A DNA stretch of 64,000 nt. Origin: Rhodocyclaceae bacterium (lineage in GTDB: Bacteria; Pseudomonadota; Gammaproteobacteria; Burkholderiales; Rhodocyclaceae). This document shows, piece after piece, positions 8,493-18,363 of this stretch (its first letter is position 1; each line of letters opens with the position of its first letter). Location: contig JAUXOM010000020.1 of assembly GCA_030682175.1 (NCBI GenBank), forward strand, positions 1-64,000, read 5' to 3'. The notes beneath the pieces are model-generated. The model was not told where the DNA came from and made no database searches. It saw only the letters and a list, made by a program, of their open reading frames with translations. The translations under genes were made by a program, and so were the position numbers.

Positions 8493-8938
8493 AAGCCACC
8501 GGAAATATCGCGATTGTCGATTGCGTAACCGCGTTCCCGATAAAACTTGAAGCGATCCCGCGCCGGCAGGCGGTCAGCATCATCGGTGCTGACGATTTCC
8601 ACGAGGTGTTCAAAGCGTGAAAACGTCGCTGGCAATATGTTGCCGAGGTTAAGCAGGCAACTCTCCTGATGTGGCGCGGCGGGATTCCGCTCCAGATTGT
8701 CGGTCAGCAAGATGGGCGTTTCGCCAGCCAGCGGGGAATCGATCCGGCAATGCGGCAAAAAGGCCAGCGGGGGCTGGGTCCAGAGCAGGCGATCCAGCCG
8801 CGTCGCCTGCTCGGCGTCCGGGACATAGACCAGTAGCGCAGGCAGGGGCGACTGGCGCTCACCCCAGGTTTTTTGCAGCCACTGGGCGGCGGACTGAATG
8901 CGGTCGGCCGCGCCATGCAGGAATGATATGCGCGTCAT
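8489..8938 (-). CDS. holC: DNA polymerase III subunit chi
   Basis: The 149-residue protein matches chi: an N-terminal FLHGAADRIQSAAQWLQKTW helix region, LLVYVPDAEQATRLDRLLWT in the middle and the diagnostic ending FKFYRERGYAIDNRD. Chi pairs with psi and links the clamp loader to single-strand binding protein at the replication fork. The gene starts 11 bp after pepA, the classic pepA-holC-valS order of proteobacteria, and overlaps the following small gene by four bases. The start ATG at 8936-8938 gives MTRISFLHG, normal for the family. Confidence 0.93.
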   Translation of the reverse strand: MTRISFLHGAADRIQSAAQWLQKTWGERQSPLPALLVYVPDAEQATRLDRLLWTQPPLAFLPHCRIDSPLAGETPILLTDNLERNPAAPHQESCLLNLGNILPATFSRFEHLVEIVSTDDADRLPARDRFKFYRERGYAIDNRDISGGL

Positions 8939-8949
8939 GGGTGTATGGC

Positions 8950-10467
8950 TTACTTTTGCGCCGTCCCGCCAGCGCCGACTTTCGCGGCGCGATCGATCAG
9001 AAACTGGGTTAGCAGCGGCACCGGCCGACCGGTCGAGCCTTTCTCCTTGCCCGACTTGTAGGCTGTGCCGGCAATGTCGAGATGCGCCCAGTCGTACTTC
9101 TTGGTGAAGCGCGACAGGAAGCAGGCGGCGGTAATCGTGCCAGCCGGCCGACCACCGATGTTGCCCATGTCGGCAAAATTGCTCTTCAGCTGCTCCTGAT
9201 AATCTTCAAGCAGTGGCATCTGCCAGGCGCGGTCCCAGCTGTCCAAGCCTGCGTCGAGCAGTTCGCGCGCCAGTCCGTCATCGTTGGCGAGCAAGCCGCT
9301 GACGACATGACCAAGGGCAATCACGCAGGCGCCGGTCAGGGTGGCGACATCGACGACGCAGTCGGGATTAAAGCGTTCGACGTAAGTCAGCGCATCGCAA
9401 AGAATCAGCCGGCCTTCAGCGTCGGTATTGAGAATTTCAATGGTTTGGCCGGACATCGAGGTGACGATGTCGCCGGGACGGGCGGCGCCCCCGCCGGGCA
9501 TGTTTTCAACGGTCGGCACAACGGCAATGATGTTGAGCGGCAGCTTCATCAGTGCGGCCGCTTTCATTGTTGCCAATACGCTGGCGGCACCCGACATGTC
9601 GTATTTCATCTCGTCCATTTCGGGGGCGGGTTTGAGCGAAATGCCTCCCGTGTCGAAGGTGACACCCTTGCCCACCAGCACAATGGGCTTGGCATCGGCC
9701 TTGCCACCCAGATGCTTGACGATGATGAATTGCGGGGGTTGTTGCGATCCCCTGGAAACAGCCAACAGAGAATGCATGCCCAATTTCTCCATGGCGGCTT
9801 GATCGAGGATCTCCACTTGCAGGCCATGTTCCCTGGCCATGACTCCGGCCTGTTTTGCCAGATAGCTGGGTGTGCAGACATTGCCGGGGAGGTTGGCCAG
9901 ATCCTTCATGTAACTCATGCCGCTGGCAATGGCTTGACCTTCGGTCAGGGCCAACTCGGCGGCAGCGAGTTCGGTGCGGCGCTCGACACAAAAGGTCAGT
10001 TTGCGCAGCGGGCGGCGCACGTCGTCTTTCTTCGATTTCATTTGATCGAAGCGGTACAGCGTTTCTTCAACCACCAGCACGGCTTGCCTGACGCGCCATG
10101 CGACATGGCGTTTTTTTACCGGAAGTTCGGTAAGGTAGATCGTGCCATCAAAGCCGCCGGTTTCGTTCAGGGTACGGACCGCGGTGGCAATCGCGGCGCG
10201 ATACTCCTTTTCGCGGAATTCGCGCTCCTTGCCGAGGCCGACCAGCAGAATGCGCTCGGCTTCCGCGCCGGGCACCTTGTGCAGCAGCAAGGTACTGCCG
10301 GCCTTGCCCTCCATGTCACCGCGCCGCAACAGGTCTGATAGATAGCCGCGTGCCGCATTGTCGAGCAATTCTGCCGGCAAGGATAGTTTGCGCGATTCGA
10401 AGACGCCGACCACAACGCACGCAGTTCTCTGCTTTTCCGGGCTGCCGCTCTTTATGCTAAATTCCAC
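8950..10467 (-). CDS. pepA: Leucyl aminopeptidase (cytosol aminopeptidase PepA)
   Basis: M17-family dizinc/manganese aminopeptidase of 505 residues, normally hexameric. The catalytic C-terminal half shows [16 protein letters not shown] (metal and substrate lysine, GG loop) and NTDAEGRL (metal-binding Asp and Glu, catalytic Arg) near residue 347, then [11 protein letters not shown]. The start is GTG at 10465-10467, with AAGGAG six bases upstream. In some bacteria PepA also acts as a DNA-binding protein in site-specific recombination. The last ten residues, [10 protein letters not shown], are encoded by an R1 repeat, so the native C terminus has been extended or replaced. Confidence 0.95.
   Translation of the reverse strand: MEFSIKSGSPEKQRTACVVVGVFESRKLSLPAELLDNAARGYLSDLLRRGDMEGKAGSTLLLHKVPGAEAERILLVGLGKEREFREKEYRAAIATAVRTLNETGGFDGTIYLTELPVKKRHVAWRVRQAVLVVEETLYRFDQMKSKKDDVRRPLRKLTFCVERRTELAAAELALTEGQAIASGMSYMKDLANLPGNVCTPSYLAKQAGVMAREHGLQVEILDQAAMEKLGMHSLLAVSRGSQQPPQFIIVKHLGGKADAKPIVLVGKGVTFDTGGISLKPAPEMDEMKYDMSGAASVLATMKAAALMKLPLNIIAVVPTVENMPGGGAARPGDIVTSMSGQTIEILNTDAEGRLILCDALTYVERFNPDCVVDVATLTGACVIALGHVVSGLLANDDGLARELLDAGLDSWDRAWQMPLLEDYQEQLKSNFADMGNIGGRPAGTITAACFLSRFTKKYDWAHLDIAGTAYKSGKEKGSTGRPVPLLTQFLIDRAAKVGAGGTAQK
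8959..8982 (-). repeat. Repeat R1, short form, at the 3' end of pepA
   Basis: The minus strand reads AAAGTCGGCGCTGGCGGGAC then GGCG, essentially the R1-short consensus. It is translated as KVGAGGTA, the last residues of PepA before QK and the stop. Confidence 0.8.
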
Positions 10468-10635
10468 CGCGTACTCCTTGAAAATGGGAAAACGTGGAGT
10501 TTAAGCAATTTTACTGACGGCCGCTTTATTTGACGCGGATTGGGTCATCGATGTCGGCTGCCATTGCCATTCTGTCTCACGTTTTTTATTCATTTTGACC
10601 GCAATTCCAGAATCCATTTTACGCCGGCAACAAAG

Positions 10636-11724
10636 ATGATATTTCTCCGCGCTGCCCAGCGTGAATTTGCCCAGACGGCCGCCGCGGTTTTTGTCGCCTT
10701 GTTCGCGATTCTGCTGACAACCCAACTGATCCGCTTGCTCGGACAGGCCGCCGGTGGCCGTATCACTTCCGAGGCGGTCGCCGCCTTGCTCGGCTTCGCC
10801 GCGCTCAATTATCTGCCGGTGCTGCTGTCGCTGACCCTGTTTATAGCGATCCTGCTCTCATTGTCGCGGGTTTATCGCGATTCCGAGATGGCGATCTGGT
10901 TCTCCGCCGGTGTGCCGCTGACCGCCTGGATGCGCCCGGTGCTCCGTTTTGCACTGCCTATCGTGCTGGTCATCGCGGTATTGGCTCTGTTCTTGTCCCC
11001 CTGGGCACTTGGCAAGCGCGCTGAATATCAGGATCGCATGGATCAGCGCGACGATGTGGCGCGCGTCAGCCCTGGTGCATTCAAGGAGTCGGCACGCGGT
11101 GATCGGGTATTTTTTGTCGAATCGGTGGCTGATCAGGACGGACAGGGAGATCAGGTCAAAAATATCTTCATCAATTCAATGCAACATGGCCGGCTGGGTG
11201 TCATGGCTGCGGCGCAAGGCCATACCGAGGTGGCGGCGAATGGCGACAAATTCATCGTGCTGACGCAGGGACGGCGCTACGAAGCTGAAGCCGGTGCCGC
11301 GGAGTATCGAGTCATGGAGTTTGCCCGGTATGCCATGCGTATCGAAACGCGCGAAAACCGGGATATCGACATATCCCCCAAGCGCATGACCACTTGGGAG
11401 CTCTTGCTTGACGCCAGTCCGGCCAGTCGAGGAGAGTTGTTGTGGCGCATTGGGGTGCCGCTTTCCGCCCTGACGCTGGCCTTGCTGGCGATCCCGCTGT
11501 CTTTCGTCAATCCACGCGCCGGCCGCACGAATAACCTGCTGTTTGCCCTGCTGACCTTCATGATTTACAGCAACCTGCTGTCAGTCAGTCAGGCATGGGT
11601 AGCCCAGGGGCGTCTGCCGTTCGAGATCGGAGTGTGGGCGGTGCATTTGTTGATGTTCATTACCCTGCTCCTGTTGTTCTGGAAGCGACTGGCGGTCTTT
11701 TCGGTGTGGCGGATATGGCGCTGA
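10636..11724 (+). CDS. lptF: LPS export permease LptF
   Basis: Inner-membrane subunit of the LptB2FG transporter that extracts lipopolysaccharide for transport to the outer membrane. The 362-residue protein has the YjgP/YjgQ layout: three N-terminal membrane segments (starting FVALFAILLTTQLIRLLGQ), a periplasmic beta-jellyroll of roughly 140 residues, and three C-terminal segments. The ATG at 10636, giving MIFLRAAQREFAQTAA, is preferred to an upstream in-frame ATG at 10540 that would add an unusual extension. It is divergent from pepA, as is common, and overlaps lptG by 10 bp. Confidence 0.92.
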   Translation: MIFLRAAQREFAQTAAAVFVALFAILLTTQLIRLLGQAAGGRITSEAVAALLGFAALNYLPVLLSLTLFIAILLSLSRVYRDSEMAIWFSAGVPLTAWMRPVLRFALPIVLVIAVLALFLSPWALGKRAEYQDRMDQRDDVARVSPGAFKESARGDRVFFVESVADQDGQGDQVKNIFINSMQHGRLGVMAAAQGHTEVAANGDKFIVLTQGRRYEAEAGAAEYRVMEFARYAMRIETRENRDIDISPKRMTTWELLLDASPASRGELLWRIGVPLSALTLALLAIPLSFVNPRAGRTNNLLFALLTFMIYSNLLSVSQAWVAQGRLPFEIGVWAVHLLMFITLLLLFWKRLAVFSVWRIWR

Positions 11725-12806
11725 AAGTTTATGAGCGTCATCTGGCGCGCGAAATTTATAGTGCGACCCTGCTTGTGCTGTCAGCCTTTCTGGCCTTGTT
11801 CGCCTTTTTCGATTTGATCAATGAAATGGCGGAGGTCGGCAAGAACAACTATCTGTTGCAGCATGCCGTAGGTTATGTCGCCCTGACTCTGCCCGGCCGG
11901 GCTTATGAAATATTCCCGATTGCCGTGCTGATTGGATCGCTCTATGCCCTGACCCTTTTGGCCCGGCATTCTGAAATCACCGTTTTGCGCACATCGGGCC
12001 TATCGACTGTCGAGTTGCTGACGGCATTGGCAAGGATCGGCATTGTTTTTGTTGCGCTGACTTTTATTCTTGGCGAATTTGTTGCGCCGCCGGCCGAGCG
12101 CGCCGCACAGCAACTGCGCCTGACGGCGATGAGCAAACTTGTCGGTCAGGAATTCCGCTCCGGGTTGTGGGTGAAGGATGGCATGTCATTCATCAACGTG
12201 CGCGAAGTCCTGCCCGATGCCAGTCTGCGCAAGATCAGGGTTTATAGCTTTGACGATGCTTACCGCTTGCAATCGATCAGCGAGGCAGAGGAGGGTAGAT
12301 TTCTTCCGCCCAACCACTGGCGCCTCACCAACGTGGTGCAGACGCAGTTCGCAACGCAGTCTGCCAATGAGGGATCTCTTGTTTCACGCCAGGACGAGCT
12401 GGTTTGGAAGTCAGCGCTCAATCCGGACATCCTGTCAGTCTTGCTGGTTGTTCCCGAGCGCATGTCCCTGGTTAACCTTTATCAATACATCCAGCATCTG
12501 AGCGCCAACCAGCAAAAAACCCAACGCTATGAAATTGCGTTGTGGAAGAAACTGATTTACCCACTGGCAACCCTGGTGATGATGGCGCTGGCGTTGCCCT
12601 TCGCCTATGCGCATAGCCGCATGGGTGCCGTAAGCGTCAAGGTATTTGCCGGAGTGATGCTGGGCATCCTGTTTCACATGCTGAATGGTTTGTTTTCGCA
12701 CTTGGGCGTAATTAATAGTTGGCAACCACTCGTGGCAGCCATGACGCCCAGCGTGATGTTCCTGTTGGCAGCGGGGACAATGCTGTGGTGGGTTGAGCGA
12801 CGCTGA
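11715..12806 (+). CDS. lptG: LPS export permease LptG
   Basis: Partner permease of LptF in the LPS transporter, 363 residues. The start MALKVYERHLAREIY overlaps the end of lptF by 10 bp, implying coupled translation and a 1:1 ratio. The N terminus carries the LptG pattern of basic residues before the first membrane helix (ATLLVLSAFLALFAFFDLI). There is a periplasmic jellyroll in the middle (YSFDDAYRLQSISEAEEG), and three more helices end in MLWWVERR. No terminator is visible; convergent minus-strand genes start 9 bp further on. Confidence 0.92.
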   Translation: MALKVYERHLAREIYSATLLVLSAFLALFAFFDLINEMAEVGKNNYLLQHAVGYVALTLPGRAYEIFPIAVLIGSLYALTLLARHSEITVLRTSGLSTVELLTALARIGIVFVALTFILGEFVAPPAERAAQQLRLTAMSKLVGQEFRSGLWVKDGMSFINVREVLPDASLRKIRVYSFDDAYRLQSISEAEEGRFLPPNHWRLTNVVQTQFATQSANEGSLVSRQDELVWKSALNPDILSVLLVVPERMSLVNLYQYIQHLSANQQKTQRYEIALWKKLIYPLATLVMMALALPFAYAHSRMGAVSVKVFAGVMLGILFHMLNGLFSHLGVINSWQPLVAAMTPSVMFLLAAGTMLWWVERR

Positions 12807-12815
12807 TGTCGCCCC

Positions 12816-13247
12816 TTACCTGGGGGGTATGCTGATTACGCGGGTCCCTGACAGTCTGTCGTGCAGAAATTGCCTATCCCGATCTACAAACGCCCAGAGC
12901 AGGCCGACAACAGTCAGAACCGAGGGCCACGCCAATAGATAACGGAGCAGAGCGCGTGGCACCGATGGTGGCTGGCCGTCGGCATTTGCCACAATCCGCA
13001 TCCGCCAGGTTTTCATCGCCAGCGTTTGGCCACTCCGGTGCCATTGATAAACAAAATAGAGCCCGGCCGCGAGTGCAACGTTTAGCCAGAGAGCCCACCC
13101 TGGCATGGCGACCTGCCAGATGACCCCGATAAGCAGATTAGGCAACAGTACCAATGCCGATAGAACGCCCAGGATCAGCAATGATTCGTACAGCATGCCA
13201 GCGAGCCTGCGGCGGATGCCGGCCAAGTGCTGAGCGGTTGCGCTCAA
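12816..13247 (-). CDS. RDD-family membrane protein
   Basis: The 143-residue protein has three to four hydrophobic helices (about 18-40, 50-68, 105-124) and the RDD pattern: RRLAGMLYESLLILG at the N terminus, WHRSGQTLAMKTWRMRIV in the middle and DRDRQFLHDRLSGTRVI near the end. RDD proteins are small inner-membrane proteins, some linked to sodium/proton exchange or to envelope processes, but most lack a defined role. It follows the DUF3106 gene by 6 bp and is the last gene of the sigma-factor cluster. Confidence 0.85.
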   Translation of the reverse strand: MSATAQHLAGIRRRLAGMLYESLLILGVLSALVLLPNLLIGVIWQVAMPGWALWLNVALAAGLYFVYQWHRSGQTLAMKTWRMRIVANADGQPPSVPRALLRYLLAWPSVLTVVGLLWAFVDRDRQFLHDRLSGTRVISIPPR

Positions 13248-13253
13248 GACCGA

Positions 13254-13922
13254 CTACTCCTCGGCGCAAGGGACGTCAGCCGCGGGCACCGCATGAGTTT
13301 TCGGAAAAGCTGTTTTTGGTACCACCAAGGGGCTTTGCGGTGGCTTCAGAGGCGATAGCGGTGAACGGGGGGTGTTCGTGGATGGTGCGGTGGGTAAGGC
13401 GGCTGAACTTGCCGTTACATTTGCAACAGGATGAGTGCCGGAATTCGCAACAGGAGGTTTGGCCGGTGTTTTAACCGTGGCGGGACGTTTTTCCGCTTCC
13501 TTTTTCAAGCTTTCCCTTTTCTCCTGTGAAAGCGAGTTGTACTCTTCCCATTTCAGCTTTACCGCCCGTCGTTCCTCGGCCGGGAATTTTTGCAGAGCCT
13601 TGAATTTCTCGCGTGCGGCCTTGCGTTCATTGGGGGCAAGTTTCGCCCATTCCCTCATGTTCCGCTGGACGCCGGCCTGGTCGTCTTCCGACATGTCCGG
13701 ATAGCGCTGGGCAATGCCCAACCATTTTTTGCGCCGGAATGGTTCCATTTCCTTCCATTCGCTCGCCAGAGGTGCCAAGATGGTTTTTTGCTCGGATGTG
13801 AGCGCCGACCAGTCGGGTTGGTCGAGTGGGGTTACAACTGCCTGAGCCTGCCATTGCCAAGTTAGTCCGGCGAAAAGCAAGCAGAAAGCTACTCCCCAAC
13901 TGGCGAATTTTTTTCCAGCCAT
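13254..13922 (-). CDS. DUF3106-domain exported protein
   Basis: The 222-residue protein has an N-terminal signal or anchor (GVAFCLLFAGLTWQWQAQA) and a tryptophan-rich helical repeat region that defines DUF3106: WSALTSEQKTILAPL, EWKEMEPFRRKKWL, REWAKLAPNERKAAREKF. The remaining third is a low-complexity proline/alanine/threonine tail. The repeats resemble those of periplasmic stress sensors such as Spy/CpxP only loosely. It overlaps the preceding DUF3619 gene by 34 bp and lies in an apparent operon with an ECF sigma factor, which suggests an envelope role. Function is unknown. Confidence 0.8.
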   Translation of the reverse strand: MAGKKFASWGVAFCLLFAGLTWQWQAQAVVTPLDQPDWSALTSEQKTILAPLASEWKEMEPFRRKKWLGIAQRYPDMSEDDQAGVQRNMREWAKLAPNERKAAREKFKALQKFPAEERRAVKLKWEEYNSLSQEKRESLKKEAEKRPATVKTPAKPPVANSGTHPVANVTASSAALPTAPSTNTPRSPLSPLKPPQSPLVVPKTAFPKTHAVPAADVPCAEE

Positions 13923-14293
13923 GCCTGAAAGCCCCGGTCAAGATATGCGCTGGGTGGCAGATCGCCGGCCAGAAGGGCGCTGTCAATCTCCTCGTTTATG
14001 CTTGCCTGTGAAAATGCGTTCCAGTAGTACGCCAGACTCACACCAAGGATCAAGGCCAGAATCGACAGCAGGCTACGCATGGTTTGCCCATGACCACCCA
14101 GCCAGCCGCCCTGCAATAATATCGCGCCACCTGCCGTCCCGGTTATCTCGACAGCCCGGGCCGGGGAGAGTTGCCGTTGCAGTGCGCGCTCACGTGCGGC
14201 GCGCAGACGCTCCGTGACCTCGGGCTCGATTGAGCGAGTGCCCAAGTCGAGGACGCGGCAGATTTGCCTGGCAAATTGTTGTTCCGAGTTCAA
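13889..14293 (-). CDS. DUF3619-family membrane protein, possible sigma-factor partner
   Basis: The 134-residue protein starts MNSEQQFARQICRVLDLG, the DUF3619 signature. It has about 65 cytoplasmic residues, one membrane helix (about 72-90, SLLSILALILGVSLAYYW) and a short outer part ending in LDRGFQAWLEKN. This single-span layout directly downstream of an ECF sigma gene (11 bp) is what membrane anti-sigma factors look like, but no ZAS or RseA-type motif is evident. The family is known only as conserved in Betaproteobacteria. The gene overlaps the DUF3106 gene by 34 bp, indicating tight coupling. Confidence 0.8.
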   Translation of the reverse strand: MNSEQQFARQICRVLDLGTRSIEPEVTERLRAARERALQRQLSPARAVEITGTAGGAILLQGGWLGGHGQTMRSLLSILALILGVSLAYYWNAFSQASINEEIDSALLAGDLPPSAYLDRGFQAWLEKNSPVGE

Positions 14294-14304
14294 TGTCGTG
14301 CTCC

Positions 14305-14868
14305 TTACGGCTTGATATCTTTCGCTTTAAGTGCGGTTGCCAGGGCGCTTGTCGCGCGCGAACAGTGGGTCTTGACGCTACCTTCGGTGCAGCCCATGGC
14401 CAAAGCAGTTTCTGCGATATCCAATCCCTCCCAGTAACGCAGCAGGAAGGCTTCGCGTTGACGTGGGGGCAAATTTTGGAGGGCGCCCTCTATAAGACTC
14501 AGGGTCTCGACTTGCAGCAACGCAGCATGCGGGGTGGCGAACGGGTTATGTTCTTCATCAATTTCAATGGCTTCCAGCGGGTCGGCAAATTCATCGTCGA
14601 GCGATTCAAATGAGGAAAGTTGCACCATATGCCCCGCTCTGGTGCGTGCGCGGCGATATGAATCGCGAATGGCGTTCTGCAAAATGCGCTGGAAGAGTGG
14701 TGGAAGCTCTTCCGCTGGCTTGTCGCTGTATTTTTCTGCGAGACGCATCATGCTGTCCTGCACGATATCGAGAGCAGTTTCCTCGTCACGCACGGCGAAT
14801 ACGGCCTGTTTGAAGGCGCGCCGCTCGACACTGGCGAGAAAATCGGAAAGCTCGATACGTGAAGCCAA
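14305..14868 (-). CDS. ECF-type RNA polymerase sigma factor
   Basis: The 187-residue protein has sigma region 2 in the first half (FAVRDEETALDIVQDSMMRLAEKY, the region 2.2/2.4 core-binding and -10 recognition part) and region 4 near the C terminus (LQNLPPRQREAFLLRYWEGLDIAETALAMGCTEGSVKTHCSRA). Regions 1 and 3 are missing, as in ECF sigmas. It is followed without interruption by DUF3619, DUF3106 and RDD genes, a combination typical of Betaproteobacteria. Regulation may involve the membrane protein encoded next; this is inference. The sigma class (RpoE-like or other) cannot be told from this sequence alone. Confidence 0.88.
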   Translation of the reverse strand: MASRIELSDFLASVERRAFKQAVFAVRDEETALDIVQDSMMRLAEKYSDKPAEELPPLFQRILQNAIRDSYRRARTRAGHMVQLSSFESLDDEFADPLEAIEIDEEHNPFATPHAALLQVETLSLIEGALQNLPPRQREAFLLRYWEGLDIAETALAMGCTEGSVKTHCSRATSALATALKAKDIKP

Positions 14869-14947
14869 AGCGTATTTTCTATCGTCTGGATGGGAAGCTG
14901 CCCATCTGGGTGGGGTGGGTCAAGCCTGCTGTAACTAACCGGAAGCC

Positions 14948-14977
14948 TTGACCATACTCGGTTCCGTCAAGTATCGT
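14948..14977 (+). promoter_or_regulatory. Putative sigma-70 promoter of the ilvBNC genes
   Basis: TTGACC at 14948-14953 and TATCGT at 14972-14977 are 18 bp apart, about 45 bp before the ilvB start. The -10 hexamer is weak. No attenuation leader peptide rich in Ile, Leu or Val is seen in the short leader. Confidence 0.35.
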
Positions 14978-15019
14978 TGCGTGTTTCGGGCTTTGCCCGG
15001 TTTTAATGGAATCACAACA

Positions 15020-16732
15020 ATGCAATTGACAGGCGCTGAGATTGTAATCAGGTGCCTCCAGGAAGAAAAGGTCGAGCATGTTTTCGGCTACCCTGGCGGT
15101 TCGGTTTTGTTTATTTACGACGAATTGTTCAAGCAGGACCAGATCAAGCACATTCTGGTCAGGCATGAACAGGCGGCGGTGCATGCGGCTGATGCCTATT
15201 CGCGCTCGTCCAACAAGATAGGCGTTTGCTTGGTCACTTCCGGGCCGGGGGTTACCAATGCCGTGACAGGCATAGCCACGGCTCACATGGATTCAATCCC
15301 GCTGGTGGTGATTACGGGGCAGGTGCCGACAGCCTACATCGGCCAGGATGCCTTCCAGGAAGCAGACACGGTCGGTATCACCCGCCCCTGCGTCAAGCAC
15401 AACTTTCTGGTCAAGGACGTCAAGGATTTGGCGGACACGATCAAGAAAGCCTTTTATCTGGCCAAGACCGGTCGTCCAGGGCCCGTGCTGGTGGACATCC
15501 CCAAGGATATCACTGCCAAAAAGTGTGAATTCCACTATCCGAAGACCATTTCGATGCGCTCCTATAATCCCGTGGTCAAGGGTCATACAGGGCAAATCAA
15601 GAAGGCTTTGCAACTTCTGCTGGATGCCAAGCGACCGATGATCTACGCTGGTGGCGGCGTGATCCTCTCGGATGCGGCAGACAAGCTGACCAAGATGACG
15701 CGCATGCTCGGCTTTCCGATCACCCAGACCCTGATGGGGTTGGGCGGCTACCCGGCGACCGACCGTCAATCCCTCGGCATGCTGGGCATGCATGGCACCT
15801 ACGAGGCCAATATGGCGATGCAGGAGTGTGATGTACTCTTGGCCGTGGGCGCCCGTTTCGATGATCGCGTCATCGGCAATCCTGATCACTTTGCCAAGGT
15901 GGCCCGAAAAATCATCCACATTGACATCGATCCATCCTCGATTTCCAAGCGGGTGCGCGTCGATGTGCCGATCGTCGGCAACGTGCCGGACGTATTGGAT
16001 GAGCTGATCAAGCAGATCCAGGTTAGTGAAGCCAAGGCGGAGCCCAAGGCGTTGGCCTCATGGTGGAAGCAGATCGAGGGTTGGCGCAGCAGGAATTCGC
16101 TCAAGTACAAGATGGGCAGTGACCTCATCATGCCGCAGTATGTGGTCGAGAAGCTCTACGAGGTGACTGGCGGCGATGCCTTCGTGACCTCGGATGTCGG
16201 CCAGCACCAGATGTGGGCCGCGCAGTATTACAAATTCGACAAGCCACGTCGCTGGATCAATTCAGGGGGCCTGGGCACGATGGGGTTTGGTCTGCCTGCG
16301 GCGATGGGGGTGCGGTTTGCCAATCCCAAAGCCACCGTGGCCTGTATTACTGGTGAGGGTTCAATCCAGATGAATATCCAGGAGCTGTCGACGTGCAAGC
16401 AGTTCCATCTGCCCGTGAAGATCCTCTGCCTCAACAACGGCTATCTCGGCATGGTGCGCCAGTGGCAGCAGATGTTCCACGGCAACCGTTATGCCGAATC
16501 CTATGTCGACGCCCTGCCTGACTTCGTCAAGCTTGCCGAAGCCTATGGTCACGTCGGTTTGCGGATTGACAAACCAGCGGATGTCGAGCCGGCGATTCGC
16601 GAAGCCTTTGTCAAACACAAGAACCAACTGGTCTTCCTCGACTTTCAGACTGACAAGACAGCGAATGTCTTTCCCATGGTCGCGGCTGGCAAGGGCTTGT
16701 CTGAAATGATTCTGGCGGAAGAGGAGCTCTGA
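15020..16732 (+). CDS. ilvB: Acetolactate synthase, large catalytic subunit
   Basis: Thiamine-diphosphate enzyme joining two pyruvates, or pyruvate and 2-oxobutyrate, as the first common step of valine, leucine and isoleucine synthesis. The 570 residues start MQLTGAEIVIRCLQEEKVEHVFGYPGG with the catalytic glutamate region (RHEQAAVHAADAYSR), then the FAD-binding middle domain and the ThDP/Mg motif GEGSIQMNIQELSTC with NNGYLGMVRQWQ. The ATG at 15020 is chosen over a far-upstream TTG-type extension because this N terminus is canonical. It lies 5 bp before ilvN and heads the ilvBNC unit. The symbol ilvI would be equally acceptable. Confidence 0.95.
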   Translation: MQLTGAEIVIRCLQEEKVEHVFGYPGGSVLFIYDELFKQDQIKHILVRHEQAAVHAADAYSRSSNKIGVCLVTSGPGVTNAVTGIATAHMDSIPLVVITGQVPTAYIGQDAFQEADTVGITRPCVKHNFLVKDVKDLADTIKKAFYLAKTGRPGPVLVDIPKDITAKKCEFHYPKTISMRSYNPVVKGHTGQIKKALQLLLDAKRPMIYAGGGVILSDAADKLTKMTRMLGFPITQTLMGLGGYPATDRQSLGMLGMHGTYEANMAMQECDVLLAVGARFDDRVIGNPDHFAKVARKIIHIDIDPSSISKRVRVDVPIVGNVPDVLDELIKQIQVSEAKAEPKALASWWKQIEGWRSRNSLKYKMGSDLIMPQYVVEKLYEVTGGDAFVTSDVGQHQMWAAQYYKFDKPRRWINSGGLGTMGFGLPAAMGVRFANPKATVACITGEGSIQMNIQELSTCKQFHLPVKILCLNNGYLGMVRQWQQMFHGNRYAESYVDALPDFVKLAEAYGHVGLRIDKPADVEPAIREAFVKHKNQLVFLDFQTDKTANVFPMVAAGKGLSEMILAEEEL

Positions 16733-16737
16733 TCACC

Positions 16738-17229
16738 ATGCGCCATATCATTTCCATTCTCATTGAAAACGAAGCAGGCGCCCTGTCGCGCGTTTCAGGT
16801 TTGTTTTCGGCACGTGGCTACAACATCGAATCGCTGACTGTCGCACCGACCGAGGACCCCACGCTGTCGCGCATGACGATCGTCAGTATCGGCTCGGACG
16901 ACATCATCGAGCAGATCACCAAGCAGCTCAACAAACTGATCGATACTGTCAAGGTGGTTGATCTTTCGGAAGCCGCACATATCGAGCGCGAACTGATGCT
17001 CGTCAAGGTTCGTGCCACGGGGAAGGACCGCGAGGAGATGAAGCGCGTCGCCGACATCTTTCGTGGCCGCATCATCGATGTTACCGAGTCGACCTATGTC
17101 GTCGAACTGACCGGCAACACCAACAAGATGGGAGCATTCCTCGACGCCATCGATCGCTCGCTGATTCTGGAAACCGTCCGTACCGGTGTCTGTGGCATCG
17201 GTCGCGGCGACCGGATTCTCAAAGTCTGA
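16738..17229 (+). CDS. ilvN: Acetolactate synthase, small regulatory subunit
   Basis: The 163-residue subunit begins MRHIISILIENEAGALSRVSGLFSARGYNIESL, an ACT domain that binds valine for feedback inhibition. A C-terminal ACT-like domain (EREEMKRVADIFRGRIIDVT-like region) activates the large subunit. It is the length of IlvH-type subunits and lies 5 bp after the catalytic gene, 44 bp before ilvC. Symbols ilvN and ilvH are both used for this type. Confidence 0.94.
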   Translation: MRHIISILIENEAGALSRVSGLFSARGYNIESLTVAPTEDPTLSRMTIVSIGSDDIIEQITKQLNKLIDTVKVVDLSEAAHIERELMLVKVRATGKDREEMKRVADIFRGRIIDVTESTYVVELTGNTNKMGAFLDAIDRSLILETVRTGVCGIGRGDRILKV

Positions 17230-17264
17230 CCCAATTTCACCATTCAGCACATCGCCATTAATAA

Positions 17265-18290
<1,026 letters not shown>

Positions 18291-18311
18291 TGAATGTGTG
18301 ATCGGGACGGG

Positions 18312-18340
18312 AAGGCACAGCTCGGAGCTGTGCCTTTTTT
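18312..18340 (+). terminator. Rho-independent terminator after ilvC
   Basis: AAGGCACAGCT and AGCTGTGCCTT form an 11-bp stem with a three-base loop followed by T residues. Confidence 0.88.
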
Positions 18341-18363
18341 CTCTGACTTTCTGGTGAACCCGC

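Noticed and set aside
14948..15019. ilv leader peptide as an attenuator
   Set aside because: The upstream frame lacks runs of Ile, Val or Leu codons and no terminator hairpin is seen.
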